64,000 nucleotides of DNA. Source: Chrysophaeum taylorii. Taxonomy: Eukaryota; Sar; Pelagophyceae; Pelagomonadales; Pelagomonadaceae. Numbering within the stretch: the first letter of the stretch is position 1; each line of letters starts with the position of its first letter. The stretch covers positions 167,837-231,836 of the forward strand of contig JAQMWT010000025.1 of assembly GCA_029834535.1 (NCBI GenBank). Reading direction: 5' to 3'. Both the position numbers and the translations under genes were made by a program. Positions 32,601 through 42,083 of the stretch are shown one piece after another. The notes under the pieces were generated by a model. The model saw nothing but the letters and a program-made list of their open reading frames with translations, was not told the origin of the DNA and did not search any database.

Positions 32601-33063
32601 CAACGGTCGTATTGCCGATCCAACAGACGATCAAAAGAAGACCACAGCGACGAAGCAGGGGAATAACGTGATGCGTTTGACGGTGACGTAAAATGCGTTG
32701 CGGATGAGCAGGGCCAACAGCCTGAATCGTGTGACAATCGTAACCAACTTGCTCAAGGGCATGATCCGAAAGGATCCGTTTGTCACCAAGGCCAGGAGAA
32801 ATGAGGGTATGCGGGAACGCGACATGGATACCATGAGGGGCGGAAAGAGTGGGTGGAGGAGAAGGAAGACCACGATTGTCGAGAGGACCAATTGAAGGAA
32901 ACGTTAAGTGAGCAGTGCCAGAACCAGAAACAGTGCCAGTGCCGATAGCAGAAGTGATTGAATGCTGTTGAGTGTTGTCAAGGTCAGTGAAACCAGCAGA
33001 AGAATTGAAGCGATTGACGTTTGCGCCGGTATCGTGGACGACGAGGCGAACACCTGCTACCAT
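29662..33063 (-). CDS. Copia polyprotein (protease-integrase-RT-RNase H), interrupted at C-terminus
   Basis: The 1133-codon frame starts at an ATG whose A is the last LTR base. Domains in order: retropepsin DTGA at residues 11-14; integrase zinc motif WHARLGH...CPAC at 193-230; integrase core Asp274, Asp339 and Glu380 (IHADLMF, IYTDRD, SGVVERSH); a linker with a short tandem repeat and a hydrophobic stretch (620-655); RT with KLDVSSAF (Asp793) and VVDD at 883-886 in place of the usual YVDD; RNase H with YSDSSWADD and FEAELLAL. The order PR-IN-RT-RH identifies Ty1/Copia. The frame is cut at residue 1132 by a SINE-like insertion; the missing end lies at 29245-29474. Confidence 0.9.
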   Translation of the reverse strand: MVAGVRLVVHDTGANVNRFNSSAGFTDLDNTQQHSITSAIGTGTVSGSGTAHLTFPSIGPLDNRGLPSPPPTLSAPHGIHVAFPHTLISPGLGDKRILSDHALEQVGYDCHTIQAVGPAHPQRILRHRQTHHVIPLLRRCGLLLIVCWIGNTTVAPYADFVSPFVAFSSCPRVHDPCAFPAVSQRTQLTFDLWHARLGHYSPSYIRRLSSLAVGAPLFPSSASLSFCPACALGKMHAAHVGQRKAHASTSTLLPASEPLSRPRAVAPYLIIHADLMFAGAPSLIYQDRAILTFVDDHTRRRTRYFAPRHDALTNARQLELFLSTVVRPFGYRNALIYTDRDRSLMGQFETFCLGNNIALKRAPAAQSKTSQAHAFSGVVERSHRATADITRTLLVQAHRPPDFWRWAMETADFISERMPNASNPGYMTPYEMLLETLPRVDFLRVWGCPAAILTGDKWPTKAITGIFIGYPSAGPGYRILLQRATGPVIHTSIDVVFDENFAMRKSLSSQPLPPPLVDSRFPDLFYYDPRLSSAVAPLSPVFDAQEPALSGLITPETIPQPSTDNTKRAPLRRAKRGRPRKVDQSALQKPTNFHTGICQQRNVDSVSSCHNDDSVSSVVSVSSRHSLYVSYSSFRLLVHYVFLPLCLANTLVDPHAHVYYSASEETSQYSYIDDSNITSTHLREALAQTNPERPGWLHAIAKEYHSLRQLGCWDVVRVPSTFSGNICTLKWILRKKYDSGRFKSYKARLDVRGYTQVHGVDYHDTYSPVANIVTIRVFLTFVAVHDWDLHKLDVSSAFIQAPIDEDIYVWPPEGYAPRQPTDGSKIVYKLRRSWYGCKQACRNWWHYLERFLVNDCGFVRGSGVTCNYKLVLNSTVILRLVLVVDDLLAAHPRHCLGQYQAFFLRFRTFTDVNELDLTTYVGLRITRDRPRRTLTLDQSHAIREILTEHRFINTKPELTPAPKGLHLSAADCPAPGSPDHIFMARIPFRRIVGCILIISIMTRPDITWSVNQCARFSHNPCKPHWHAFSHTLRYLNGSQDLALILGRDSTLRLCGYSDSSWADDPDDRHSTTGFCFLLAGSMIAYCSRSQYLLRRSSFEAELLALYAATAELSWLLKLFDDFDLPRDTAPMTN

Positions 33064-33158
33064 GTTACAACTGGAATGGGGCGTTAGACTAGCGATAAGG
33101 GAATGACGTAGGGATACTAGATACGTGGTGCAGGGGTAAGTGTCATAGCTTCCTCACA

Positions 33159-33418
33159 CACCTAGTCCCAATCTCTAACCCCAGTAAATTCGGCGTAAAC
33201 CCACTCGTGCTCACATCCACTCACCCACTCTCCTTTGAACTCGCCGCTCCCACCCTCGCCAATCTAAGCTGCTTTGATCCGCACACGCCGCTAACCTTTG
33301 AGTTTACTCTAAAAACCCCAGTAAGTTCACTTGGTCCCAGTAAGTTCGCCTGGTCACTAAGTTCACCTAGTCCCAATCTCTAACCTCCGTAAGTCCACCT
33401 GGCCCCAGCAAGTTCACC
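33159..33418. repeat. Right part of the Helitron subterminal array split by Copia
   Basis: It continues from CACCT and TAGTCCCAATCTC with the same unit and core as the other arrays, up to the helicase fragment at 33419. Confidence 0.65.
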
Positions 33419-34045
33419 TACAGTGCGCGTGTAGACGCCGGGAGGGGGCTTATCGGTATTGCGCAGCACGTGTGGGGTAGGGTGGAGTCGTCGACCCAGA
33501 AGAGGATATCCTCGGGGTTGCCGATCGACAGAGAGCCACGTAGAGCTGGACGTGGCAGAAGACGGGCTTGGGCAAGAGGACGCCGACCTCGCGGGGCGTC
33601 TGGCCCTGGCTCTTGTTGATCGTTTGGCGTAGGCGGGCCTTAAGGGATACAGGTTGGAGGAGCCTCGGTGACACGACACGATCGATGATGTATCGGGTGC
33701 CGTTGCAGTGGCCGTACGACGGGTCGAGGTTGCGAAGACTTTAAGCTCGAGATCAAAGTCAGCATGCCGTTGGTTGTCAGGGAGTTGAAAACTCGACTGT
33801 AAAGAGCGAGGCGTCGTCTTCCGACCCAACCTAGTCGGCCGAAAAGAACTCCGACGCCTCGTCTCCGGGAAAATAAGGCCGCGGTCATGCGCGCGTTGTC
33901 AGCATCGACAACATCGTTTCGACGGGGCGTGAGAATGGCGCGCTGAAAGAGCCGCCGCGTGTCGTGGAAATGGTCTGCGAGGTTGCCGTAGACGGCTTGG
34001 AGGATCAATGTTCGCGCTCCTACCTGATCCTTACTCTGAATCGGG
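33419..34045 (-). mobile_element. Helitron helicase C-terminal remnant, copy E
   Basis: The minus strand carries the KSQGQT and QLYVAL motif region and the upstream RAILTPRRNDVV block. The right edge at CTGATCCTTACTCT (about 34023-34036) passes directly into the most complete RLE ORF. Confidence 0.65.
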
Positions 34046-35335
34046 GGGCGTCCTCGTCGACCCCACCATCTCGACGCCCGTGCTCATACCCCAACTCCAG
34101 CGTGCTCTAACCTCCCAGCGCGAGACAGCTCGGGCCATTGCACTCCGGCGCCTTGCGGCCACCCTTCCCATCACCGATGCACTTCGAGTAGCGGCGTCCT
34201 CATGGGATCGCTTCTCGACCACGTTCATCAGCTCGTGGCCCAGCTCCGCCCGTCAAATCCCCAACCGCTGCTGGGCTGAGATGTGTGCCCAGTACTTTGG
34301 CTACCCCTCTCCAGCTTGTTCGGGCCTCGTGGGCACTCGCATTCTGGGCACTGACGTCGTTCTCGACGCTCACGGCAAGGTGCTTCTCACGCAGGCCAAC
34401 CTTGTCAACCGCGGAGGAGCACGGACCACCTGGCATGACGGCCAGCTCGAGTGCGTCCTCTGCAGCCTCAAAGAGGCCGGCATCCCAGCCCTGTCCGAGG
34501 TTTTCGGCATCTTTGCTGACGTCGTCGCCCCTACCATTCGCACGCGCCTCTACGGCCGGTACCGAGGCAATCTCGCCCGTCGCCACGTCGTCCCAGACAT
34601 CCTCACCACGCTCGACAACAAGGAGCAACTCTACGACATCAAAATCCTCGCTTGGGGTTCGTTGTACACCGCCCACGCCCTCCATCCCTCCCACCCGTCG
34701 CCTGTCGATCGGCGCGCAGCGCAAGTCCACTCCGAATACCTCGCTCACGCCCGCGGCATCGACGCCATCATCCCCCAGCCGGGTACAGCACCACCGCCTG
34801 GCTTCTTGGGCCCTGTCGAACAGCGGCTACGTAGCTACGGCACCGTCGCCGGCCTCGTCTTTGGTGCCTTCGGTGAGGCCAGCGCGGCGTGCCACGCTCT
34901 CGCCCGTGCATGCGCAGAGCGCATCGCTGCGCGAACCTGGGTGGCAAGCGGCTGCGCCAACTTCACAGAGGCAAAGGCGGCCCAAACTCGCCGCATTTAC
35001 CGTGAGTGGGGGATCGCCAACGCGTTAGGCCGGGCTCGCTGTGCCCTCACCGCCCTCACCCATGTCGCCGCCTCGGGGAACCCCACCCAGGCCGCCCGAT
35101 CACAGCAGGACGTCACCCTTCGTCGCACATACGTCCGGCGGCAGCATGCGTGCGACCTACGGGCGGGGCCCGTCCTCTCTTCGCCTGCCCCACGACTCGG
35201 CGATGACCCCGACTAGGTCCCGCGTACTTATCTCCGCCCGTCAGGCACATCCCTCCTACCCCACAAACCCACCCACATCCTTCATGCCCCCCCACACACC
35301 CCTCTTGGCAGTCGACATTTAAAGACAAACAGAAA
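34008..35335 (+). CDS. RLE-type retroelement C-terminal ORF, longest copy, with 3' UTR
   Basis: A 402-codon frame (ATG 34008 to TAG 35216) starts within the Helitron edge; element sequence proper begins at about 34046. It has a helical N-terminal part, a region CAQYFGYPSPACSGLVG, then VNRGGARTTWHDGQLECVL and LKEAGIPALSEVFGIF, as seen before C-terminal nuclease domains of some non-LTR elements. A PD-(D/E)XK-like core follows (Pro196-Asp197, Asp210-Ile-Lys212), then GLVFGAFGEASAACHAL. No RT motif is present, so this is a 5'-truncated copy. The 3' UTR has the TTAGCAGTCGACATTT marker (misprinted TTGGCAG here). Endonuclease function is inferred from pattern only. Confidence 0.5.
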
Positions 35336-35478
35336 ATCGGACAATCAAATGAGGGTAATAGCAAGAAGACAGCAAGAAAGCAATACAAATGCCCGGTCCA
35401 TTGGGTTCAGTGGAAGCGCAGGTAAGGGTGTCAAGATGACAGGCAGGCAAGTGGGGTGGAATGGGCGTTACTGCCACA
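35333..35478 (+). mobile_element. Partial solo TG..CA element
   Basis: The right-hand 145 bp of the element described at 6098, from AAAATCGGACAATCAAA to GTTACTGCCAC, joined to the RLE tail. The left half is missing. Confidence 0.6.
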
Positions 35479-35723
35479 CCTCGCTCCCCCCTCGGGATGG
35501 CCCATCGACGCGGAGGCGACGGTCGATGAGCCTGCCCCGGACGACCATGAGCCGTCTCAACAGCAGCACGAGGGCGCAGTCGAGCTTGCTTCCCGTTTGA
35601 AGGTCATTCTGAAGGCGGTCATCAACGAGCGATCGCGAGACACACTCAAGATTACAGTATGAGTCTTGATAAGGGTTGTAGTATGCGGCAGGACAGCGTC
35701 GCCCCCCCCTAAACCACCACTTA
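35479..35723 (+). other. Short open frame remnant and C-rich repeat unit
   Basis: A frame reading DDHEPSQQQHEGAVELASRL and KVILKAVINERSRDTLKITV ends at 35662; it looks like the C-terminus of some protein but is not identified. The stretch GTCGCCCCCCCCCTAAACCACC at about 35700 resembles the units at 43940-44095 on the other side of the 8.2-kb element. Confidence 0.25.
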
Positions 35724-35891
35724 GAGAACAGTAAAAATCACTGTGCCTCTGGTAGAGAATGGTGGCAGTGGTTGTGCCACTCTTATCGCCCTGTCTCTAA
35801 CGACACAAAGAGCAGCACGGTGTTCGACACAGCGATTTTGGGTTGTTTAGTGTGAGTGTGATGTTAAGGGGGGGGGGTCCTAACCCTAAAT
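35724..35891 (-). repeat. 3' LTR of the 8.2-kb element
   Basis: It pairs with 43764-43932 and differs by scattered substitutions and the length of a G run. No clear target duplication was found, so the exact ends are uncertain by several bases. Confidence 0.75.
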
Positions 35892-38052
35892 AGAATTTCT
35901 ATCTCTACGCCCTCGCAGATTGAACTCGGTGATGAGCGAAATCTGGGACAAACAAAACAAATGTCTGGCCAGAGACAAATAGACGTTGAGTTGTGAGGAG
36001 GCGTTGAAGGAAAGTGTGCGAAGTGCATGAGAGAGATAGAGGAGAGGGTGAGAGCAGGTGAGTGTGAGTGAGAAAGGAGAAAGAGCGCGAAGTTGAACGT
36101 GGAATAGGTTGAGAGGGGAAGCAAAAAGGAGGTGGATGATCAAGGAAAAGAAAAAAAAGCATCGATCGTAAGGAAGGAGAAAAGTGGGGGAAGATGCTAA
36201 GAGGATACGTGGAGGAAAATGCTCGGTAGGCTAATGATGAAGTATGGCGAATTCTGTTCGAGAGACCAGATCATCATCTTGTTCAGTGACTGATGAGATA
36301 GGGGACGGTGCGTGCCGGTGGATAAATCCTAAGTGGCTGGGGGATCATCGGAGTAGAACGGGTGGTCTAACGAATAACAACAGGAGGGATCATGGGTCAG
36401 GCAGTCGGGAATTGTGCAGCAGACCAATGGTTGATCGAATGGCGAATAATGAGAGTGGCCGTAGGGATGAGATTCTATTGTGGCTAATGTAGGGCTAATA
36501 AAGGCTTGACGATATGACGGAGCGCCAGCATTGTCCCATGAAGAGATATGACCATTTAACCAAATCGGTTTCGACATGGTAAGGTAATCGTCGTAATGAG
36601 AGCGAGTAAGCCGGAGCTGTTCCTGGAAGATGAGACAACCAGAATTGCCTGTCACATACGCGTCGAAGCTGTCGTCCTGGGTGTTGCGTGGGACAGCTGA
36701 AGTTAGGCTATGAGCGTGCAAAGTAATATGCGGATAATCGTAGTGCGATTAGGATATCGAGATAAAGTTGTCTGGGGTTGGCCATAAATTTGAAAACTCT
36801 AAATTTGCTGTAGATTTGGGGTTGTAGTCTCGTGTAAGTCGCCAGTGGCTATCATCGAAAGATGATTGGGCGGAGACTGAAGTTTGCTAGTGTATCGCGT
36901 ATGATGGTGGATACGGGCGTGTGTCCTGTGCTGAAGAGTCGGTGCCCTGTGCAGAAAATGCAGAAGAGTTGGGCAACAGAAGGAAGTGCCTGAAGGCGAT
37001 GGACTGTTTGAAGATATTGTCCGTGCCAGGGGAAGAGTTGACTTCGAAGGTATGGTCAAAGTCGCATCTTTTGTGTTCTATTCTACAAAGTAATCCTGAA
37101 CTGTGACGATCGACGGATCCAGTATTCACTTCGTGTCCGGAGTCGTTTTCATCCGAATCAAACTTCCCTTGATGTACAAACGCGAGAGAGCGTGGTGCAT
37201 CCCTGGTGAATCGTGCAGTGACTGAAAGGTGAGACATTCGACAGAAGGGTGTTGTCGATATGCGAGAGCTGTACAGTATACAACGTGTAGGGAGCGTATG
37301 TTTCAAGAGAGGATTAATCTGTGGACGGGGAATGTTCGAAGAATGAACATGATGTGAGGTCCTGTCCATAATGCGAGAACTGTCCGATAATGTGTCATGC
37401 GATACTGTGACTAGCAGCGAGTGTGTGGGAATGAAGAAGTAGATAGGCATGGCAGTTAACTTCCCTTGATTCGTAACACAGCTGGGTGGGGCTAGCGGTG
37501 TGCGGCAGTGGCATTTGGTGGAATGCTGAGAGTAGAGCGCGTGTCCAACCCGTGGAGATCGGGGGTGTTATCCACGCGGGTGCTACGGAAAGCGTCGACT
37601 GGGTGCGAATTACAATGGCGGCTGTTGGGCTCAGAGTTCTGCAAGATGGAACCTGCAGTGTGAATGGAGAAGAGCGAACCGGGTACGTCGTAGGATCGTA
37701 ATACGCGAGAGTAGTCGGAGCTGTGTCCGAAGCATGATTCTGATAGCAATGTCGACAGATGCGAAATATGATCATAACTGGACGAGGATTTCGCGTGAAG
37801 TTGTGTTGTAACCGAACCATAGTGGTGCAGAGCTTCGACGTCAAGCATAGTGCTGGGAGGGACGTGAAAAGAGGTGAGCAAAGGGCTCTGCGTGCGGCTA
37901 TCATTTGGTGGCGGGCATTTATTGTGCGAGACTAGCGATAACTGCGACGTGTGGCTTTGGCGTGACAGAACTTCGTTTGCATATGGCAGCATGCTGGATA
38001 AAACCGAGCGAGGGTGGAATGCTGAAACTTGAGAGGTGTGACCTGCATTAGA
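35892..38052 (-). other. Internal 3' region of the 8.2-kb element, degenerate coding
   Basis: Several minus-strand frames of 80-190 codons overlap (36329-36721, 36887-37450, 37395-37904, 37492-37992) with protein-like but unassignable sequence. The stretch may be frameshifted coding sequence continuing the ORF upstream, or a long 3' UTR. No integrase, RT or RNase H motif is visible. Confidence 0.3.
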
Positions 38053-38862
38053 CTAACGGAAGAGCGTTGGAAGCTCTGAATTGCACTGATGACGGAACTT
38101 AATGTCATCACAAATCGTCGGGGATTTGGTCGTCGGGTGTCGCGTTGAAGCGGGGAGGAACGACGAATGCTCATCAGGTATTGGCGTGTGACAGAGGTCC
38201 TTAGAAAGAGGGACTTCGGTACGTGCCTTGAATTGAGTTCCGATGTAGCCAGAGTAGCCATCGGAGGCATGACTGATACGAATCGAAACGAATCTTGTCG
38301 TCGGTGGAAAATTAATGCGCCCTCGTAATTCGAACTGGGTGAAATCTTCGAATTGCCGGTGAGACGGAGAGACCATGGTTGCGAAACGATTGCAGAGCCG
38401 GGCGGCGGTCGGAGGAGGCGCTTGAGCGGTGGCTGAGACGACAGTGTCCTGCGTATCATGAATCAAAAGGTGTTCGGGCATCGTACTGTGCGAAAAGCGA
38501 GCGTGCGTCTCAGTTGACTGTGAGTGTACCATGGGTATGGCGCAAAGTTCGTAGTCTAAACCGAGAGGGGCGGTGAGCGTGCCGTCGCGAGTGCATAGGA
38601 GCCTGTGCGGTGTCTGAGCTGTAATCGGAATATGGCATATGACGTCATACAAAGCGATGGGAGCTGTATCAGACGTGATGGGACTGGCTAGTAGTGCCGG
38701 GAGCAGCATGTCGGGGGTAGTGCTCAGAGATGAGGGTGGAACGCAGTCCACTTCTATCTTGGTTGCCGTGTGTCGCGGTACTATGGGCGTAAACATCCGA
38801 CATGAGGTAAATGCTTGTGTCCCAAACGAGAATGCGAGTATAGTCGCATGGGAAGGTTGCAT
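38053..38862 (-). pseudogene. Downstream frame of the 8.2-kb element, unknown
   Basis: A 269-codon minus frame overlaps the end of ORF2 by 82 bp. It includes RINFPPTTRFVSIRISHASD and SKDLCHTPIPDEHSSFLP, which look like a folded domain. No family is recognised. Its overlap with ORF2 suggests a frameshift-linked continuation. Confidence 0.35.
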
Positions 38863-41800
38863 TTTGTCTCAGCTGCAGTCAAGAGCTTTGGAGGAAGCCA
38901 ATGGAGAAACCACGAGCACATGGGTGGCGTCTTGTGGCCAAAGTTCCTGTGGGACTGGTTGAGGTGACTCCAAAGTAGGATTCCTTCTTGGATATGACTC
39001 AAGCGTTGCAATGAGTTCATGCTCGAGATCATAGTCGTCCAATATATGACTTGAGGTGGTCGCGAATGAGCGATATGTCGACCTGGTGGGGAGACCGATG
39101 TGGTGCAGTGACCTGACTGGCTGAGGTAGCCGTGCTGGTAAGATTCCAGCGGGTGCGTTTGACTCTGCAGAGTGCTGACATTGGCTTGTGCCTGATCTGC
39201 AGTCGTGCAGGGAGGCGAGATCGTCTGTGCTAATGCGGATTGCAGCGTCAGGGAAGGGTCGGGTGCCTGGGAGGCTGAAAGGCGGCCTTTGTCTTCCAGA
39301 GGCGAAGGGAACAAGCAGAGCTGTAGCTTCGTCTCGTCGTGGTCGGATAGGCGCAATGAGCTTGTGCGCGTGATCGCGGTGCGCTTACCTGTGTCTTCCT
39401 GATGTACCTTTGTGTCTTGAGGTGGTGCTTCTGCGAGCGGGACATTTCTTAAGGATTGGTCCATCGGATGGGGTGCATCAGCTATGAATGAGACAGGAGC
39501 CAGTAGCAGTGCAAGGTCAGGTGACAGAACGTGCGCGTGGTCGAGTAATTGAGCGTTGGACCTGAGCATCGTCTGCATAGTCTGGAACCGTGCTGTGCAG
39601 TTGGTTTGCGTTGTCTCGTCTGCTACAGCAATGAGCTGGCTGGTGTAGCTGGCCGTTGTGGTCTTATCTTTCGTCTTGTCGTCCAATCGGGACTGCGAGA
39701 TAGTACTCGTTGCTATGTGCGAGACTACAAGTAGCTGTTGAGCAGCTGTTGAGAGTCGAGTGCTCTCTTGTCTGGCAGTTTCTGTGGTTTTGGAGTTCCA
39801 GAGACATGACTGCGCAGCTTCAGACGTCTTGGCGTTGGGGATTGCCTTAAAGTGACTCGTAAGTTCAAAGTCGGACGTCGGAAAATGCATCGATAGACCT
39901 GTGAGGTCACCAATTGAAATACGCCCTCGTAAGGCGTGCGCGACGTGGTGCGGGCGCGAGCGACTTATGTTGGTGATCTGAAGGTCGTGAGATACGTTGC
40001 GGCGCGGAGCGTCGGGGGAAATGACGAATGTCATGGTGTTAGAGGCGGTGACGCGGAGAGCATCGAAAAACGTGTCATGCTCCAAGAGCAAAAGCGCGTT
40101 ATGCGGGTGGTCCGAAGTCAGTGCAAAAAGGGGTGTGGCTCGCGGCTGACCTGTCTGCAAGGTAGGGCAGATGGGCGCGTGAGTTGAGATCCCGTGGTGG
40201 AGAGTATCCGGCCTGGAATGCTTGGGGTCCAGTGCGGGAATTCGAAAAGAGGGGTCGCCGAAGGAGAGTGCAGTAGAACCAAGGGCGATGTAAGGGTCAG
40301 TCCTGCTGGGTGCATCCTCAATAGCGGAGATGCTGGGACCAGAGCAGTGAGTGCCGTAGTGACCAGGGTTGCCCTTCGGCGTGTAGAGCATTCGAAGGTG
40401 CGGGCATGTGACATGCGTCCTCAAATGAGGAGTGACGTGCTGAGCGATAAGACGCTTTTGAGGGAGGCAACGTACGTGACTTGGGTGCATGTTTGTGGTG
40501 GAGCCGGCAGCTGGCGTGGAACGTTTGTCGTACATTCCAGTGATGCGAAAATGCTGACAGAAGCGGTTCAGGTGGAGCGAGTCTGTGCATAGTGCGCGGA
40601 GAATGTTTGCTGAGAGCGCAACGTCGATTTTCCGGAGGCAGCGCAAGTGTGTGGCGTCCAGAAGAGAGCTATGCAAGGGGACATAAAGGACCGAAGTGGT
40701 CGCAATGGAATCGTGCATAGTTTGCGGCTGATCGGGTCGTTCAGAACTCTCGAAATCTGTGTCTGTTACTGCAGCCATGGGGAAAGCTTTCCAGAAGCTT
40801 GGTCGCGGTGAGACATAAGGATGGGCAGCCGAACGGATTGCGCCCTCTGACTGAAAGTTGTGGAGCGGGTGATCAGGTGCTGCGACTGGTGCTCGTGCGA
40901 AAATATCCATCGAATCGTGAAATGGTGGTCGCAGATGGGTCCATGCAACCTGCTGAGCACTGTCATCCAGTGCATCCGGCCGAGAAGGTGGATGGTGGGT
41001 GCAGCAGCGAGCGCCGGTGAGCGGCAGTTCGCGCCTGTCTTCGGGGAGAGAAGGCGGTGAGGCGGAACCAGCTTCAAATCGATCGGGAGCTGCTGATCGA
41101 GAGATATCGAACAAGGCGGGAGTGCCTGGTGAATCTGAGCTGATACCTGCAGGTGCGGTGAGTGCCTGCGAGTATTTTGACCGTGGGACCGTTGACAGCG
41201 TGTCTTGTCCTTGTGGGTACGGCATTGCGGGGTCATTGATGGTGCTTGGATCAGGCGGCTGATCTGGAATGGTCGGGGAGACCATCTTCGAGACTAGTGA
41301 AGTGGGTCTTGCTTCTTCGCTGTATGCATCATACCAGGGGGCTGAATCCGAGGGGATGTTGTCAGTAGCCTGCGGCTCTTGTGCCTGGGGCATAGAGTAC
41401 GGCGGAGCCTTGGGTCCTTGAGTGTGGTTGCCATAGTCGATGTAGGCGCAATACTCGGGAACATCTCGAGGTGTCTTGTTCTTCGACTGGTCGAAAGTGG
41501 GAACGAGGTGGCTTGGTGTTTCTTCGACAAGATTGCTTCCTGGGCCGTTGTGCCCGAAGAGAGAAGAAGCCCTTATGTATGTCTTGGCAGCATGATGGTG
41601 AGCATGACCATCAGGCAAAGAGCTGTCTTTTGATAATTCGGAACTTGTCGACTCTTGATGTTGGTGGTCTTGTTTCTTGGTGGGACTTTGCACGTTGTGA
41701 TCGTCGCTGGTGGTAGGGGTACGGTCGCCGGTGTTGGATGGACGCCCTCGCAAGTCGGACGCGGGGATGTGGTCGAGTTGGGATGAACCAGGTGGCTGAG

Positions 41801-42083
41801 AAGGCGAGCGGGTGCAAAGGGGTTCAGGGGGTGCCAGAGAGGCGAAGAGTGATTTGGCAGAGGAGGAGGGGCCAGAGATGGCGGGGGGTTGAGAACTGAG
41901 AGACGGAGTGGGTGGTGAACCAGGAGAACCAGGTCCGGGGCATCCGTGGAGGTGGTGATGATACTCGGGGAGAGTCGGGGGAGAGGCATTGGAGGTTGGT
42001 TCGGAAGGGGATGAAGGTTGGTTGTGGATGGGGAAAGGAGGTGAAAGATGCGATGCAGCATCGTTGGTGGGGGGGGGTGGCAT
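38781..42083 (-). CDS. ORF2 of the 8.2-kb element, 1100 codons, unknown protein
   Basis: An uninterrupted frame runs from ATG 42083 to a stop at 38781, far longer than chance would allow. The first 450 residues are Pro/Ser/His-rich and probably disordered. The rest has more globular blocks (ISIGDLTGLSMHFPTSDFEL, TSQLIAVADETTQTNCTARF) and helical stretches. It lacks D[ST]G, HHCC, DDE and xxDD motifs. It starts exactly after the TAG of the upstream frame (TAGATG). The role may be structural or gag-like, but no function can be assigned. Confidence 0.5.
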   Translation of the reverse strand: MPPPPTNDAASHLSPPFPIHNQPSSPSEPTSNASPPTLPEYHHHLHGCPGPGSPGSPPTPSLSSQPPAISGPSSSAKSLFASLAPPEPLCTRSPSQPPGSSQLDHIPASDLRGRPSNTGDRTPTTSDDHNVQSPTKKQDHQHQESTSSELSKDSSLPDGHAHHHAAKTYIRASSLFGHNGPGSNLVEETPSHLVPTFDQSKNKTPRDVPEYCAYIDYGNHTQGPKAPPYSMPQAQEPQATDNIPSDSAPWYDAYSEEARPTSLVSKMVSPTIPDQPPDPSTINDPAMPYPQGQDTLSTVPRSKYSQALTAPAGISSDSPGTPALFDISRSAAPDRFEAGSASPPSLPEDRRELPLTGARCCTHHPPSRPDALDDSAQQVAWTHLRPPFHDSMDIFARAPVAAPDHPLHNFQSEGAIRSAAHPYVSPRPSFWKAFPMAAVTDTDFESSERPDQPQTMHDSIATTSVLYVPLHSSLLDATHLRCLRKIDVALSANILRALCTDSLHLNRFCQHFRITGMYDKRSTPAAGSTTNMHPSHVRCLPQKRLIAQHVTPHLRTHVTCPHLRMLYTPKGNPGHYGTHCSGPSISAIEDAPSRTDPYIALGSTALSFGDPSFRIPALDPKHSRPDTLHHGISTHAPICPTLQTGQPRATPLFALTSDHPHNALLLLEHDTFFDALRVTASNTMTFVISPDAPRRNVSHDLQITNISRSRPHHVAHALRGRISIGDLTGLSMHFPTSDFELTSHFKAIPNAKTSEAAQSCLWNSKTTETARQESTRLSTAAQQLLVVSHIATSTISQSRLDDKTKDKTTTASYTSQLIAVADETTQTNCTARFQTMQTMLRSNAQLLDHAHVLSPDLALLLAPVSFIADAPHPMDQSLRNVPLAEAPPQDTKVHQEDTGKRTAITRTSSLRLSDHDETKLQLCLFPSPLEDKGRLSASQAPDPSLTLQSALAQTISPPCTTADQAQANVSTLQSQTHPLESYQHGYLSQSGHCTTSVSPPGRHIAHSRPPQVIYWTTMISSMNSLQRLSHIQEGILLWSHLNQSHRNFGHKTPPMCSWFLHWLPPKLLTAAETKCNLPMRLYSHSRLGHKHLPHVGCLRP

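Larger units (their letters stand above)
28974..33158 (-). mobile_element. Copia LTR retrotransposon, nearly intact but lacking gag
   Basis: The element is 4185 bp with 96-bp LTRs (28974-29069 and 33063-33158) that differ at only one or two positions, so insertion was recent. The LTRs have TG..CA ends, and the element is flanked by the 5-bp duplication CACCT (28969-28973 and 33159-33163). Right after the 5' LTR (minus strand) comes TGGTAGCAGG, similar to an initiator-Met-tRNA primer site. Protease sequence begins at once, so gag is absent. A SINE-like element interrupts the RNase H. Confidence 0.9.

Noticed and set aside
38781-42083. Integrase or reverse transcriptase in the 1100-codon ORF
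   Set aside because: I searched by eye for HHCC, DDE, D[ST]G and YxDD patterns and found none with convincing spacing.
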